Positions 1 through 14,374 of a DNA stretch of 64,000 nt are shown here, piece by piece. The DNA is taken from the NCBI RefSeq assembly GCF_000203795.2, contig NW_006281099.1:3250532-3314531 (forward strand). Reading direction: 5' to 3'. A model generated the notes under the pieces. That model was given only the letters and a program-made list of their open reading frames with translations, made no database searches and had not been told where the DNA came from. A program made the position numbers and the translations under genes. Each line of letters opens with the position of its first letter. Positions within the stretch are counted from its first letter, which is position 1. The DNA comes from Batrachochytrium dendrobatidis JAM81 (lineage: Eukaryota; Chytridiomycota; Chytridiomycetes; Rhizophydiales).

Positions 1-1
1 T

Positions 2-1093
2 ATGTCGGTAGACTCGCTGGTGTCGTGGGCTCATTATTGCCAGTCGGCCATTCACGACTCTTGCTCTACTCTAAGCACAGATACCAGCCAAGTCGACTCT
101 GCATCTAGCGTGCCACTTGCAGCAGAGCAGTCCTTGGCAACTTTACCACTAGCTTCTACTTCTTCAAACACTACACACACTGCTTCAACTCGACCTCGTG
201 TTCCTGACTCTCTGTCTGTGGATACCAAGAACGCAGCGTGCAAACGATCTTCTAGTAGCACTACTCTGATTGATGACAAGCTTCGCAAACTGGATGCCAA
301 ACTCGAACATTTTGCACCATCTCAACCCAAACTGCACACCTTTCGTCCTATCATGTTTTCAGACACAATCGGCTCACTCTCGGGCAATGCTTCGTCTCAA
401 TCTGACTCCAGCTCATTGATTTCAACAAGCCCTTACAACTCGGCACGGGGTGCATCGACTCGTAAGATTGCTGCAATTTTTGGAGAAGTATGTCCAGTTG
501 ATGTTTCGGTTCAGCAGATTGAACGCGATGGACTATGGTCTATCCTTATGAGTAACTTGCCGTTATGCTACTTTATGCTGAGTCTTCTCAAGAATCATAC
601 CCCAGAGATTCTATTTTTTATTTTGGATGCCAGCCAATTTGAGCATACAGTATATGCAAGTAACGAACAGATGCAGCAGGCTGCATATGATTTGTATGCA
701 CTGTATTTTAAAATTGATGCGCCATTTGAGCTGAATGTGTCGCAAAAGGTACGCATGGCAGTTGCAACGGGGATCAAGACTGCTTCGATCAAATGCTTTA
801 GTAAGCCTATGCAGGAGATGATGCTGCTATTGGATGGAGCGTATACTCGATTTGCTGCAGGTCGGTATTTTCAAGACATGAAGCGAGATTTGGGAAAGCA
901 TACAGTACTACACCACGAAGCCACTGCGCGCAAAACAGAGGCTCTTTTACACAGTGCAGTGCCGGCAGAGTCGACTTTATTGGGACACAATCGTAGATTA
1001 CAAATTCAGGCAATCCGCGGTCGCATCAATGTGTTTATCAAGGATAAGTTGGTGTCATACATCTTCTTATCTAACAAACACCCACGGATCTAA
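2..1093 (+). CDS. RGS-domain protein (first of a tandem pair)
   Basis: The open frame encodes at least 363 residues and may begin upstream of the window. Residues 1-170 are Ser/Thr-rich and look disordered. Residues about 175-305 form an RGS (regulator of G-protein signalling) domain: the LFFILDASQFEHT helix, the APFELNVSQKVR segment matching the canonical SPKEINLDSKTR region, and AYTRFAAGRYFQDM matching the terminal SYPRFLKSPLYQDL helix. RGS domains accelerate GTP hydrolysis on G-alpha subunits at the plasma membrane. The next gene downstream is a clear paralogue with the same layout. This copy has no intron where the neighbour has two, so an intron difference separates them. The RGS assignment is firm; the partner G-alpha is unknown. 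Confidence 0.75.
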   Translation: MSVDSLVSWAHYCQSAIHDSCSTLSTDTSQVDSASSVPLAAEQSLATLPLASTSSNTTHTASTRPRVPDSLSVDTKNAACKRSSSSTTLIDDKLRKLDAKLEHFAPSQPKLHTFRPIMFSDTIGSLSGNASSQSDSSSLISTSPYNSARGASTRKIAAIFGEVCPVDVSVQQIERDGLWSILMSNLPLCYFMLSLLKNHTPEILFFILDASQFEHTVYASNEQMQQAAYDLYALYFKIDAPFELNVSQKVRMAVATGIKTASIKCFSKPMQEMMLLLDGAYTRFAAGRYFQDMKRDLGKHTVLHHEATARKTEALLHSAVPAESTLLGHNRRLQIQAIRGRINVFIKDKLVSYIFLSNKHPRI

Positions 1094-2044
1094 CTTGACC
1101 AATGCTTTGCATTTTCACATTTTTAGTTTCAAGTATATTTGCTTATAGCCATATCAAGGCTTTCAAGCAGCAAACGTAAATTAACTGCATTTTGCTTATT
1201 CATTTAAAAGTTCTATTTTTTGTATTTGATAGCCCTGCTTTAATGATTGTGTTTTCAATTGGATGGGTAAAACACAAGCCTTTTTAATATTTGGCTATAC
1301 CACACAAGTGTGATCAAACAATTGACACTGGTTGCAAGCAACGGCAGAGGTCAAGTTAGAGATGGGTACTGAGCAGATGTGGCTTTTGGAATGGATTGAT
1401 GTTAATGGACGAGATATAATGCATTTCAGGTACCATTTGTGCTTCAATAGACAAGCAAGGGCTGGTCAAAACCTTTGCAGGATTTGAAAGTAGCATTCAA
1501 GATAGCGAATCATAACATACAAGATGCACTTGTGATCTACACCACCCCACGGTTATGCAGATGGATAAGCCAATGACAATCGGGTTGGACTACTTGACCA
1601 TCGATTCTCAAACAAACCGAGGTACGAATGGATAGCAAGAGCTGACCGCAACAGCTTGGACAGCACTTGATTGTAGTTTAGCACTTGGACTGCCGCTTTC
1701 TTGTTGTTGTAAACCAAGGCAGTGCAAACAAATCGCATTCATTTGGCAAATGACCGCTAACACCTTGATGAAAGGCTATGTTAGTCTTGGGCTTGGTTTC
1801 TTGCGTTGGATTTGTAACAAGCTGGATTTATTTAATCCTAAACCCAAGATATTTGGTGCAATCCGATTCCCTATTATTACCAGGCATAACTGCCATTGAC
1901 TCGCGCCCAGCATCAAACACTACTCAAACTTGTTGATTCTCAACCTTAACCTAGTCAAGGTTTCATGTTATATTGACAAGCAGCTGGACAATCGATTGCA
2001 ATCACTCCATAACTCTCGCAGCCGCTCTCACTACTATACTAGCA
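1094..2044. other. intergenic region between the RGS paralogues
   Basis: There is no convincing gene here. The stretch is AT-rich and would hold the terminator of the first RGS gene and the promoter of the second. A reading frame is open from about 1973 into the second RGS gene but has no ATG before 2045. Confidence 0.5.
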
Positions 2045-3992
2045 ATGCCAACCATGTTTGCACTGCCTTCGTTAGGCTGGACATCGACTTCCAAGGTCGC
2101 TAAAGGAGCTTCAAGGTTTGACAGTAAGGTTGATGTAGGCAACCCCAATCCCGCCGTTGCGTTTGATGAAACAAAGAATCAGCCTACAAGACAGCCAAAG
2201 AAGACCAACGATATGGATCTTGCTCTCAGACATGCAATGACGACATCGCAGATATCCAAAAAAGTCTTGGCATCCATGTCTGCACTATCCACTGCTGCCA
2301 AATCTGAATCATCATCGCTGAGGAATGAATATACAGAATGTTCGAGTCTTATGTCCGGTTCAATGCATTCCACTCCAATATCATTGGCGTTGCTCAGCTA
2401 TCGTACACAGCGACCCAAGTTCATGACATTCTCCAATGCAGACATAAGTGTCTTGGCTCAGGCTGCATCAGAGGCTCTGGCACAACAGTTTACCTTGGAT
2501 CCAATCGACGTTTCTCCTTCATCATCCTATGTGCACATGGCTACAAGGTTTTCTGCTGCAAGTTCTTCAAACGAGTCCATACCGTTTACTACAATGACTA
2601 ATCTAACCAGCAGTCCTAGCTCTCAATCGAGTGAATCGGTCGCTGCTGTCGGCAAAGACAGCTTGTATAAATATCCCATTACAAGTGATGAGGTCAACAC
2701 TTATACCCACGGAGCAGCCTCTATTGCATGCGCTGCTTCTCATCAGATGCAATCGTCTGCTGCACCTGGCACAGAGAGTCTTTCAAAAATGCAGTGCATG
2801 TCGCAACTCTTTCCGTCTCATCCATCCGACACTACTCTTTTGGCTTTGCCTGTTCAGTCCGAGCCAGATGATGCAGAGCCTATCATCCCTCCATTGCCCT
2901 CTCTGCCGTCTTTTTTTCCTGCCATGTCTTTCCCGTCACCATCCGAACCACGAAAACGTCCATCGAAACTTCGTTCTTTTTTCAAGACTCGGTCCAACTC
3001 GATCAAGTCGTCCAATCTTGATTCTACAGTCGCGCAGAGCAACACTCCAAACCTGTTTCAGCCAGCAACCAGCAACATCGGATCCAGTACATCCAGTGGT
3101 TCTGTTTCTACCATCACTAGTCGCCATAGCACCAGCACATGCTCAAATATAACTCTTTCTCAAAGTATTAAACGTTCGCTTCGTACTGCCGCTGCAATCG
3201 CATGGGAAGAGACTCATATGACAGCATCTCGTTTACTACGTGATCCTACAGATGTCAGCATCAAGAGTATTTCCCGTGAAGGACTGTCTGTCATGCTTCT
3301 GAGTTGTCTTCCACTCTGCTACTTTATCACCCATTTGCTGCAAGAACAGTCGATTGAAAATCTGGTATAATCTGGCTCATCGCTGTTTATAGACTGCTTA
3401 TTTGAATACTAACGCTTGTATCTTGTAGTTTTTTTTATTGGATGTCGAGCTATTTCGACATCACTCGTATGCTACACCAGAAGAGTGTTCACAAGCTGCA
3501 CAGGACATGTATGCCATTTACTTTGCTCCAAATGCGTCGTTTGAACTCAATGTGTCTCACAAAATTCGCAAAAAAGTCTTGCATGTCATCCAGTCTGGAA
3601 GTATCGAGTGCTACCGGGATGCATTTGATCATGTTGCTGGACTACTCAATGACGCATTCAGTAGATTTTGTCAAAGTCCGCGATGGAAACTCATGTGTAA
3701 CAATCTAGGTATGCCATGTTTTGTATTCAATTATCAAGACTGTAACTACATGTTGGATTGGATAGCAATTTACTAAACCTGACAATCATGTATAGGTCAA
3801 CAAACGGTTTTGCATGATGCCACCACAGTTGAAGATGCATTATCTCACATCAAGACCTATTTGCCTCAAACTATATCGGCAGATAAAGATCGTGTACTTC
3901 ATGTATTGACCACCCTTGCACGACTGGATATACTGCTTGACGAACGTCTAACCAGGTTCCTTTACTGCGAAGACTTTGAAGAAACTGTGTAA
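2045..3992 (+). CDS. RGS-domain protein (second of a tandem pair)
   Basis: Exons are 2045-3364, 3429-3708 and 3796-3992, giving 598 residues. The first intron ends in TTGTAG and the second in TATAG, and both keep the frame. Residues 1-about 425 are Ser/Thr/Pro-rich and probably disordered. The RGS domain begins near LSVMLLSCLPLCYF, crosses the first intron at FFLLDVELF, and runs through APNASFELNVSHKIRKK and AFSRFCQSPRWKLM. A roughly 65-residue helical tail follows and aligns with the tail of the upstream paralogue. The ATG at 2045 is the first in frame; an extra 5' exon cannot be excluded. The likely role is GTPase activation of a G-alpha protein. Confidence 0.75.
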
Positions 3993-4383
3993 ATACTTTC
4001 TTGAGTTTTAGATCAAGACATTGGGCCAGATTAAAATTTGAGTGTATATGAAGCGGATGCTATGTTGAATGTATTGCTTGATGTGTCGAGGCTGTTGATA
4101 GCTCTTTTGCTGTCCTACTGTTTTGCATTTCAATCTGATACGCTTTTAATACGAGTCTATATCATGTCTAGCCTACACATTCTTATTATCATTCGGGCTG
4201 ACATGATATGCTCGAGTGCCTTTCCACCTGGACCTGCATTCTTTTCATAAAAATGTTTCAATATAATAAAAATATTTGTAAGTCTGATTCTTGTACGTGT
4301 TTACAAAAAGTCGGCTGATTTGAATAAAAGTAACGCTGTTTATTTCTCTTTAACCCAGCAAAGCATTCGAGGAATCAACTCAT
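3993..4383. other. convergent intergenic region
   Basis: This AT-rich spacer lies between convergent genes (RGS and thioredoxin reductase). AATAAA-like stretches near 4265-4330 are suitable as polyadenylation signals for either strand. No gene is seen. Confidence 0.45.
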
Positions 4384-7321
<2,938 letters not shown>

Positions 7322-8474
7322 ATGCTTGTCGTATCTTTTCTATCCGCTACACTTGCTCTGCTAGCTGTTTCTGTAAATGGCCAAGCCAATGTTACTGGAA
7401 ACTGCATTAGTGGTCGAATCAACTTCGATCCTCGTCGTACCTATGCCAACCTACATCCTGGAACTACTATACCTGACCTGAATGTCGCCACTTATGATGC
7501 TCTCATTGATTATGGCTCGGCAGCAGTGGTATTCAATCCCACTGGCGGTGTAAGTTTGCAGCTTAAAAAAAACCCTGCTGGAACTGCTGCCGATGGTGTG
7601 CGTTTGTCCACTACTCGATATGTTCAGTATGCCAAAATCACTGCTCGGTTTACTGCTCTGAGCGTCCCTGGAACCGTCACCACCTTTATTACTATGTCTG
7701 ACCGTCATGATGAAATAGACTGGTGAGTTCCCATAATGAATTGTCAGTGGCGTTGTGTTAAGCTTATACTAATGATGCTTCTTCAACCTTTTTGTCTTAA
7801 TTCATTACAGGGAAACAGTGGGTGCTTCAAAGACGACTGCTCAGACTAATGTGTTTTATAAAGGCATCCAAGAGTTTGCAATCCACTCTACTACTGAGAC
7901 TATTCCTCCTGCTGCTGGTGCTAGCAGTGGTGATACGGGTGTGGCTCATGACTACATCATTGATTGGAAACACGATACTCTTTCATGGGGTATTGATGGC
8001 AAGATCCTGCGCACTCTGAATAAGAATACTTCTGTTTCGCCCTTGACTCCGCCTGGAGAAAAATGGTATCCATCAACTCCTTCTCTCATTCAGATCTCTG
8101 TGTGGGATGGTGGCGCATCTCCAAATGCCGGTACTTCCAACTGGGCTGGTGGCCCTATTCCGTGGGGATCGCAGACCGTTCTATCTGCCACTTATGAATA
8201 CATTGACATTCAATGCTACGATGACAATGACCAGCCTGTTCCCAAGTGGCCTGCTAGTGCGGCTAACCCTGACCTCGCCTCGGCTCCTGCATCGCAGCCT
8301 ACTAGCAATGCTCCACTTCCTCCCAAATCTGGTGGTGGTACTAATTCTGGTGGCAGTAATAGTGCTGGTGGTGTGTCCGTTCCAAATGGTGGAGTTGAAG
8401 GTGTCACTACCTCGCTACCCTTTATGCTTGTTGCTACTGCCATGGCTGGCCTTTTTGGTTTAATGGCACTCTAA
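7322..8474 (+). CDS. GPI-anchored CRH-type glycoside hydrolase family 16 transglycosylase
   Basis: Exons are 7322-7722 and 7811-8474, giving 354 residues. The intron splits the Trp codon of the catalytic motif. An N-terminal signal peptide (MLVVSFLSATLALLAVSVNG) precedes a GH16 fold. The motif DEIDWE at about residues 130-135 supplies the nucleophile and acid/base glutamates typical of CRH enzymes, which link chitin to beta-glucan in fungal walls. A Ser/Gly/Asn-rich linker and a hydrophobic C-terminal tail (FMLVATAMAGLFGLMAL) fit a GPI attachment signal. No chitin-binding module is seen. The product is expected at the cell surface. The family call is strong; the exact acceptor polysaccharide is inferred. 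Confidence 0.9.
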
Positions 8475-8710
8475 TGCGCTAAATCAGCCTTTTCAATGGC
8501 ATCTATTGGGAATAATTTGTATTTTCAGAGCAGATTCCCTATTACGCTGCATTGTCTAGTTCTAATCTACTTCCGGCCTATCTTTGAGGGCATTCTGAGC
8601 CCTCCGTGTGTACTAGTAAAATGTTTTTTACCCTCTATTTGTCTCATACTGGACACAATATATATAACATTAACAGATCAACACTGAATTTCGTTTTGGA
8701 CAAACACCTT

Positions 8711-9746
8711 TTATTCTTTGTTGAGTAACACAGATATCCCAAGGAAACCAAGCATCACTGCTTTGAGTTGTGGGTAATCATTGAGTATAATGGTAAGCAT
8801 GCCCATATATGGAATATGTCTAAATCACATTCCAAAAGGTCAGCCTCTTGAATATTCAGCTTGGATCAAACACTCGACTTACCCAACGACGCGACCAACA
8901 ACGTCCTCTGGCTCGATCCATAGCTGTCCACGATTGTAAAGACCACGGTCATCCACAGGATTATAATCACCCTTGGTCAATATCAGTGTCTTGTTGCTCG
9001 TTTGACTAAGCACATGTCAGAAAACAACATGATAAAAACCATACAATGTATACATGTTAGTCACATCCACCATGAATAAAGATAACATAGCCTCGCAATC
9101 ACTAGATCAGTATCGTTAAAAGTCATACACTACCTTTCGTGGAGTTCCAATACACGATGAACAATGGGAATATCTTTGCCCTTGATTTTGTAAACACAGA
9201 TATCACCAACTCGGATCGGATCCGAAAACATTGACAGTACAAGTAAATCACCACGCTGAAATGACGGTTCCATACTCTCGCTGGATTCATAAATCAGTCA
9301 GAGTTGCAAAGGAGTTAGTTTGAATCATTCGCTTTAGTCTATTCATGTCAATTGTTTGCTCAAAAGTGCTTGGTGTACCTGAGAACCACGACAATAGGAG
9401 ACTCGGAGTTGAATCCAACTGCCATGGTCTTCCAGATCATCAATGCTGAAGAAACAATCATGAAAAACTGTAGTAGTTGAGCTGCTAGCTAGACAGTGTT
9501 GAATTCCATACATGACAGGACTGGGTTAGATCAAAGGTGCATTAAAGTAGGGTCATATATCATCTTGTATCGAATCATGGCAAATCAGTGGTATGTTGCT
9601 GCTGCAAGGGTGGTGTTGACAACAGTCTGCTCTTGCTGCCGTTTTAAGCATGAGAGTAGTCCAGTCTACAAGGATAGCATGAGCAATACTAATACTCAAC
9701 ACACCTGGCGGATGCTCAGCTTGAATATAGGCTTTAGAAAATCCAT
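8711..9746 (-). CDS. SEC11: signal peptidase complex catalytic subunit Sec11
   Basis: Minus-strand exons are 9705-9746, 9379-9467, 9134-9280, 8883-9005 and 8711-8819, giving 169 residues, the usual Sec11 length. It is the ER membrane serine protease that removes signal peptides. An N-terminal membrane segment ([19 protein letters not shown]) leads to SPIVVVLSESMEP, whose Ser46 is the catalytic serine (SGSMEP in most species). [12 protein letters not shown] carries the catalytic histidine, and [13 protein letters not shown] carries the catalytic aspartate. The tail [20 protein letters not shown] is typical of eukaryotic Sec11. The start at 9746 gives a 14-residue first exon, which is plausible but is the least certain part of the model. 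Confidence 0.93.
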
Positions 9747-9903
9747 GGTTACAGCGAAAATTCGGTCGAGGATGGTAACTAGAATCTGACAAAATTCATC
9801 CAATAGCACATATCTTTGCTTACAGGACCAAAAAACTCACAGCTAGCCAGTAACGATATGGAAACAATTTCAATAAATATATTATTCGAGACAGTTTATT
9901 GAC

Positions 9904-10537
9904 TCAGTAAAAGAAACCTAGAATCTTGCCACCAGTCTTCTTGCGACGAGCCTCCTCATGGTCCATGATACCAACAGATGTAGTCAAAACAATGAAACCA
10001 AACTGACGGGATGGAAGAAGGTTGTTGATCCAGGTCTCAATATCCTTTTGCTTGACATTGAAGCGAGGAGAAATAACACCGCACTTGTTAATACGGCCAA
10101 GAAGCTGGACAACGATCTTGTTGGAACGATGATCGTCAACAATTTCAAACTCGCCAATGTAACCTAGTTTATCAAGCAAAGATTAGAGTGAGATTGCTGA
10201 ATAAAAATCGGTATCACGAGCAAAATATACAAAAATATCGTGATGCCTTAAAACCCGAGTGCGATGGTGTAACACACTAGGGGTGTAAGGGCTTCACATT
10301 TCATTATATCGAAGACTTAAAAAACGGGTGTCCACCGACAATTCCGTCCGACAACGTCCAGTTATATCGTCGAATATATATATAAAACACAAAAATAAAC
10401 CTACCGTGCTTCTGCATCACACAAAGGAACTTGACAATAACCTTTGAAGAAGGACGGATAAGAACCTGGCGCTTGCCGGCCTTTTCGGCATTGACAATGG
10501 ACTTGAGACAATCGGCAAGAACGGAAACACGAACCAT
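9904..10537 (-). CDS. RPS22: 40S ribosomal protein uS8 (Rps22/S15a)
   Basis: Minus-strand exons are 10405-10537 and 9904-10163, giving exactly 130 residues, the conserved length of eukaryotic uS8. The start [19 protein letters not shown] and the end [15 protein letters not shown] are diagnostic. It binds the central domain of 18S rRNA in the small subunit. The 241-nt intron falls inside the codon for a glycine (QKHG/YIGEF) and keeps the frame. Nothing unusual is seen in the protein. Confidence 0.97.
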
Positions 10538-11429
10538 GGCTGCCAATACCCAATAATATAGCAAGATCAAACAAATCAATCGATAAAATATTGACATACA
10601 CAACAGGTAAGTAAATAAATATTATAAGAAAACAAGACTGCTCAAAACTCCATAAGAGTGTCACTGACAAAACAAGAGCAGCAAAGTATTGAAAAATACA
10701 GTAGCTGGGCTGCATCTCAGTGATTCATAGGAGTTTGCCCATAGCCATCCGCTAATCAATACAGTATACTAGTGCAAATACTCGAAACAAAACAGCCATC
10801 GTTTATATAGCAAATCCCATGACACCATGAGTATTTACACAAAATACATGATCGACTACAGCATAGGCTATGGGTAAATGGCAAGTTGCTCAGCACGAGT
10901 GTCTCTCACCACTCAATTGCCTAGATAAGCAAATGAGAAATGAGAGATTCATGAAGCAATATAACAGAATATATTCCAAAGGAAAGTAATTCTGAAAGTG
11001 CAACGTTTAATCATCGTGTAGTGAACAGCGTCCTTCCAATGAATCGACCGAGTTTGTAGACTTGAATCATTTGACTGATCTATACAAAGTAGATGCCAAA
11101 AAGTGCAGCGCTCTTATGAATTTGTAGTGACACCATATTATGATGAGATTTTGATTATTCAAAAACCAGTTCATGGCACAACCAAATAGGCAGCAATACA
11201 GCCTCACCAAAGAATTTGTTAGTGAGGTGGATTGAAAACCACAAATTTTCTTTTTAAACAAACAGTTTAAACGTGCACATTACACGTGACATGAATCAAA
11301 TAAATGCAGACATATCATTGGCCATAATCGAAATTCGCCGCGGAGAATTTTAACAGATATTGGCATTTGAGTCATGATATCAACTCGATGACACCCATAA
11401 CGAGCAAAGTTTAATGACTATATAACGAT
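10538..11429. other. intergenic region upstream of uS8
   Basis: The stretch is AT-rich with no supported gene. It contains a CACGTGAC motif at 11283-11290 and pyrimidine-rich stretches in the uS8 promoter. It also holds the 3' flank of Zim17. Confidence 0.45.
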
Positions 11430-12146
11430 TTATTTTATCCGAGTTTGGTTCTTGATAGATTCATCATTTTGTTCTTGCAATGTAATCATATCCGTTTCTG
11501 CATCTGCAATCACATTTTCAATCGCATCTGCAGTCGCATCAGGATGCCATTCTGACATTCCAGTCATGCTCGTATCAACATCAGTGTCGTGTTCAGTCGA
11601 GTCATCTTTATTGGTCGCATTGCTTTTACTAATGTGATATTGCATAGGATACTGCACTCGTTTAACAGTCTCTCCTTTTTCTCGCATAATATCCTCAATC
11701 GTTCCGGGCGGTTTCGTTGAATCAAACCATCCCAAATGATCAGCAATCAAGTGTGTGTTTTTACATCCGTCGCATTTGATCATAACCACGCCAGTCGTAT
11801 AAGCCTTTTTTGACATGGATTTATAAGAGCGATGTTTACAGACTTTACATGTAAAGCCAATGATCATTCTGTCTGCAGAGACATTCAAGCCTGCGTCTAC
11901 TGGAGAATCAGAGTCGTTGCTGGATATCGAATGATGGCGAGTAGCGCAATATGATGTATGTATGCTACCAGTCAAGTATGATGGTCTGGTTGCATTGAAC
12001 CATTCATGCTTTGTGATTGATGCAATTCGATGGTAGCGATACACCGGTCTTGTCAAGTTGCATAGTGTAGCGGCTGTTGATACTGCCCAGCTCAACGATG
12101 GTCGACTCATGAGATAAATAGTCTTGATCAATGTTTTCTGATGCAT
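11430..12146 (-). CDS. ZIM17: mitochondrial Hsp70 escort protein Zim17/Tim15 (DNL zinc finger)
   Basis: A single exon encodes 238 residues, or 226 from the second Met at 12110, whose sequence MSRPSLSWAVSTAATLCN looks like a mitochondrial presequence. The DNL zinc-finger core spans FTCKVCKHRSYKSMSKKAY to CDGCKNTHLIADHLGWF, with paired cysteines CxxC and CxxC binding zinc and the conserved HLIADHLGWF stretch. Zim17 keeps matrix Hsp70 soluble during protein import and iron-sulfur biogenesis. The C-terminal about 80 residues are acidic and Thr/Asp-rich, longer than in yeast. The gene diverges from the PAC1-like gene. Confidence 0.93.
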   Translation of the reverse strand: MHQKTLIKTIYLMSRPSLSWAVSTAATLCNLTRPVYRYHRIASITKHEWFNATRPSYLTGSIHTSYCATRHHSISSNDSDSPVDAGLNVSADRMIIGFTCKVCKHRSYKSMSKKAYTTGVVMIKCDGCKNTHLIADHLGWFDSTKPPGTIEDIMREKGETVKRVQYPMQYHISKSNATNKDDSTEHDTDVDTSMTGMSEWHPDATADAIENVIADAETDMITLQEQNDESIKNQTRIK

Positions 12147-12523
12147 TCGGTGGTCCTCAGGACAGGACGAGCAATTAAACTATTGCAGCGCTGTTCAATC
12201 CACTTTGCAATCTAAAACACTCTAGTCGATCATGATGACAAATTCAACTCACTGTTTACAGTGTTGTGCACAATGGCATATAGCAACATATACAATAATT
12301 GGACTTTACCGTAGAAATCTGCATAAAAATGCATTCTACTGCCACCAAATCATGTCAAGTCTTTGATTATAGTTGGAATTATATTGTTTGTATTTCCATG
12401 AATTGCACACCAATATTAGTACAAAGTATCTGAAAGTATCTGAAAAGTATATAAAAGTATCTAAAAGCAAAAGTCAAATGTTCAACTCGAGTTTATCCAA
12501 TCCACCATTTTAAACTGCAGATA
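12147..12523. promoter_or_regulatory. divergent promoter region Zim17 / PAC1-like
   Basis: This 377-bp spacer lies between two divergently transcribed genes. Near 12424-12470 it has four imperfect repeats of AGTATCTGAAA, one of them merged with a TATA-like AGTATATAAAAG. They lie about 60-100 bp before the PAC1-like start. Confidence 0.5.
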
Positions 12524-13563
12524 ATGTTGGTTGTGCCAGTTGTATCGACCACTGATGCGAATATGCCACTGCTCTCATTGGCAGATGCATTAGTGATTCC
12601 ACAGAATGCAAGAGTGTTTTTTGTATACAACGATCTAGTGCATCTTGATGCCAGTCTTTTGCCAGTATCGAGTAACCAACTCACTGGCCAGTCGTTTACT
12701 GCTCGATTGTGCTGGCCAGATGCTACTGCAATCAAACCACAACAAGAGCAAACCAAGATCCATAGAGTCGGCAGTGTTTCTGATTTAGAAAGTATTGTAG
12801 TATCTGGCACTATCTATCAGCTCGCATCCTCAGCAGTGAATGGAGCCGATGCTGTTCCTGTAAGTTTGACCAATGTTTGATTGATGGCATGAGTTGGCAT
12901 GAAGCCATTGTGCTGACTCGGCATACATGCAATACGATTGGTTTATTCATCTAATACAAACCAACTGTGTTGAATTAGACTGTCTGGCTTGCAGTGCATA
13001 CTTGTCTCACAAGTTGTGCTCAACTATTAGCCTTGTCACTCTCCGTGTCTGAACTACTCAAAAAAAGCAAGGCTCACTCTTTGCATGTATTCACTGTTGT
13101 GCAGTACAAAACCGCCAAAGATGCTGTTCATGTTCTTGAGATGAATGGCATAGACGATGCGGTTTCTTTAGGTAAACACATTTAAATTACTGCAGATGAT
13201 GGATCAATACAGTGACCATCAGTAAACTCATAATTATTGAATATAGAACAAAGTGGGACTCGATTGGACTGTCCGCTCTTGGTTCGAGATGCATTCATAA
13301 ACTCAATGGTGGAGCTTGTTCGACTGTACAAAATTCCATCACGGTTCATGATATGGCCAGCAACCATGTGTATGGTGAATAGCAAACAGGCTTTATCCGC
13401 ACTTTCACAAGAGATCAGTCGTGTATATGACATTCCAACCACTACAACTGAAACTGAAACTACAGCCAACAGTGATCCAATGACAGTTTCTGGTCATCAG
13501 ATCATACACTCTGCAATGCCGTTACTATATCCAAACCGTGACTCTGAATCGATATATTTGTGA
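12524..13563 (+). CDS. proteasome assembly chaperone 1-like protein (PSMG1/Pba1)
   Basis: Exons are 12524-12859, 12979-13171 and 13247-13563, giving 281 residues, close to the size of human PSMG1 (288). The C-terminal third LDCPLLVRDAFINSMVELV and RLYKIPSRFMIWPATM resembles the PAC1 segment CPLL(x)nLPAAVLSYCQVWKIPA. The family pairs with PAC2 to start alpha-ring assembly of the 20S proteasome. No catalytic motif is expected. The similarity is limited to the C-terminal part, so the call is moderate. The last exon's 3' part (from about 13255) lies in the tandem duplication, so a truncated second copy exists at 15880-16131. Confidence 0.55.
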
Positions 13564-13707
13564 GTATATTGTAAAATGGTTGTTTTCAGATCAAAAAGCC
13601 AATAAAATCAGCATATCGATATAACAATCTTGTATTGATTCATGATATCAAGTTGGATTGCTTGACAAAATATAAATGCTGCAATGATCAATGTTGTTGC
13701 TGTTGAT

Positions 13708-14058
13708 TTACAGTTTGGCAGCACCGCCTTGGAAACGAGTACAAACATCGGTCCAGTTGATGACATTCCACCAGGCAGCAACGTAGTTGGCACGAACATT
13801 GCGGTATTTGACATAGTAGGCATGTTCCCAGACATCAAGAGCAAGTAAAGTCATGGCACCAGTACCTGCAAACTGAGGTGCAAACTCGGGATGATCTTGA
13901 TTGGCAGTGGTCACGATCGACATGGTAGAACTCGAAGGAGTCCAAGTAAGAAATACCCAACCAGATCCGAATACACCAAGAGCTGCTGCTGTAAACTGCT
14001 GCTTGAATGTCTCGATGGATCCAAACGACTTGACAAGCTGTTTGCCAAATTCAAAATA
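13708..14058 (-). pseudogene. Fe/Mn superoxide dismutase C-terminal fragment (copy A)
   Basis: An open exon of 116 codons ends with TAA. It starts after a plausible splice acceptor (AAAATAG) and reads [29 protein letters not shown], then the signature [19 protein letters not shown]. The Asp and His of DVWEHAYY are two of the four metal ligands of Fe/Mn-SOD. The N-terminal helical-hairpin half with the other two histidine ligands is not found on this strand up to the secreted-protein gene. On its own the fragment could not form the active site. It is either a truncated gene or the last exon of a gene whose 5' exons were lost. The reading frame remains intact and the second copy is nearly identical. 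Confidence 0.7.
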
Positions 14059-14374
14059 CTATTTTGACTATCTGATTTGGGATTCTTGATGTGTGTGTGC
14101 GTAGTTGTACAACTTGACAGAGTATGATGCCAATATCATGTATATTACCAGTTGTGCAACTATTGCGATTGATGTAATACAAATATTAGTGTATTTCAAC
14201 CATCAGTCATCAGTCATCAACCATGACTCACATCCAACCCAATTTACAAACATTATAAACTCGATCAAAATTGTAAATGCAATGGTTTATTCAAATCAGT
14301 TGATGATTATGGAAACAAATCACAGTTGACTTGCAAACCATGTCAGTAGTTTGATAAAGTAGTTGGATGTAGCT
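14059..14374. other. spacer between SOD fragment and secreted-protein gene (copy A)
   Basis: No SOD N-terminal exons are recognisable here on either strand. The sequence is almost identical to 16633-16946 in copy B. Confidence 0.5.
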
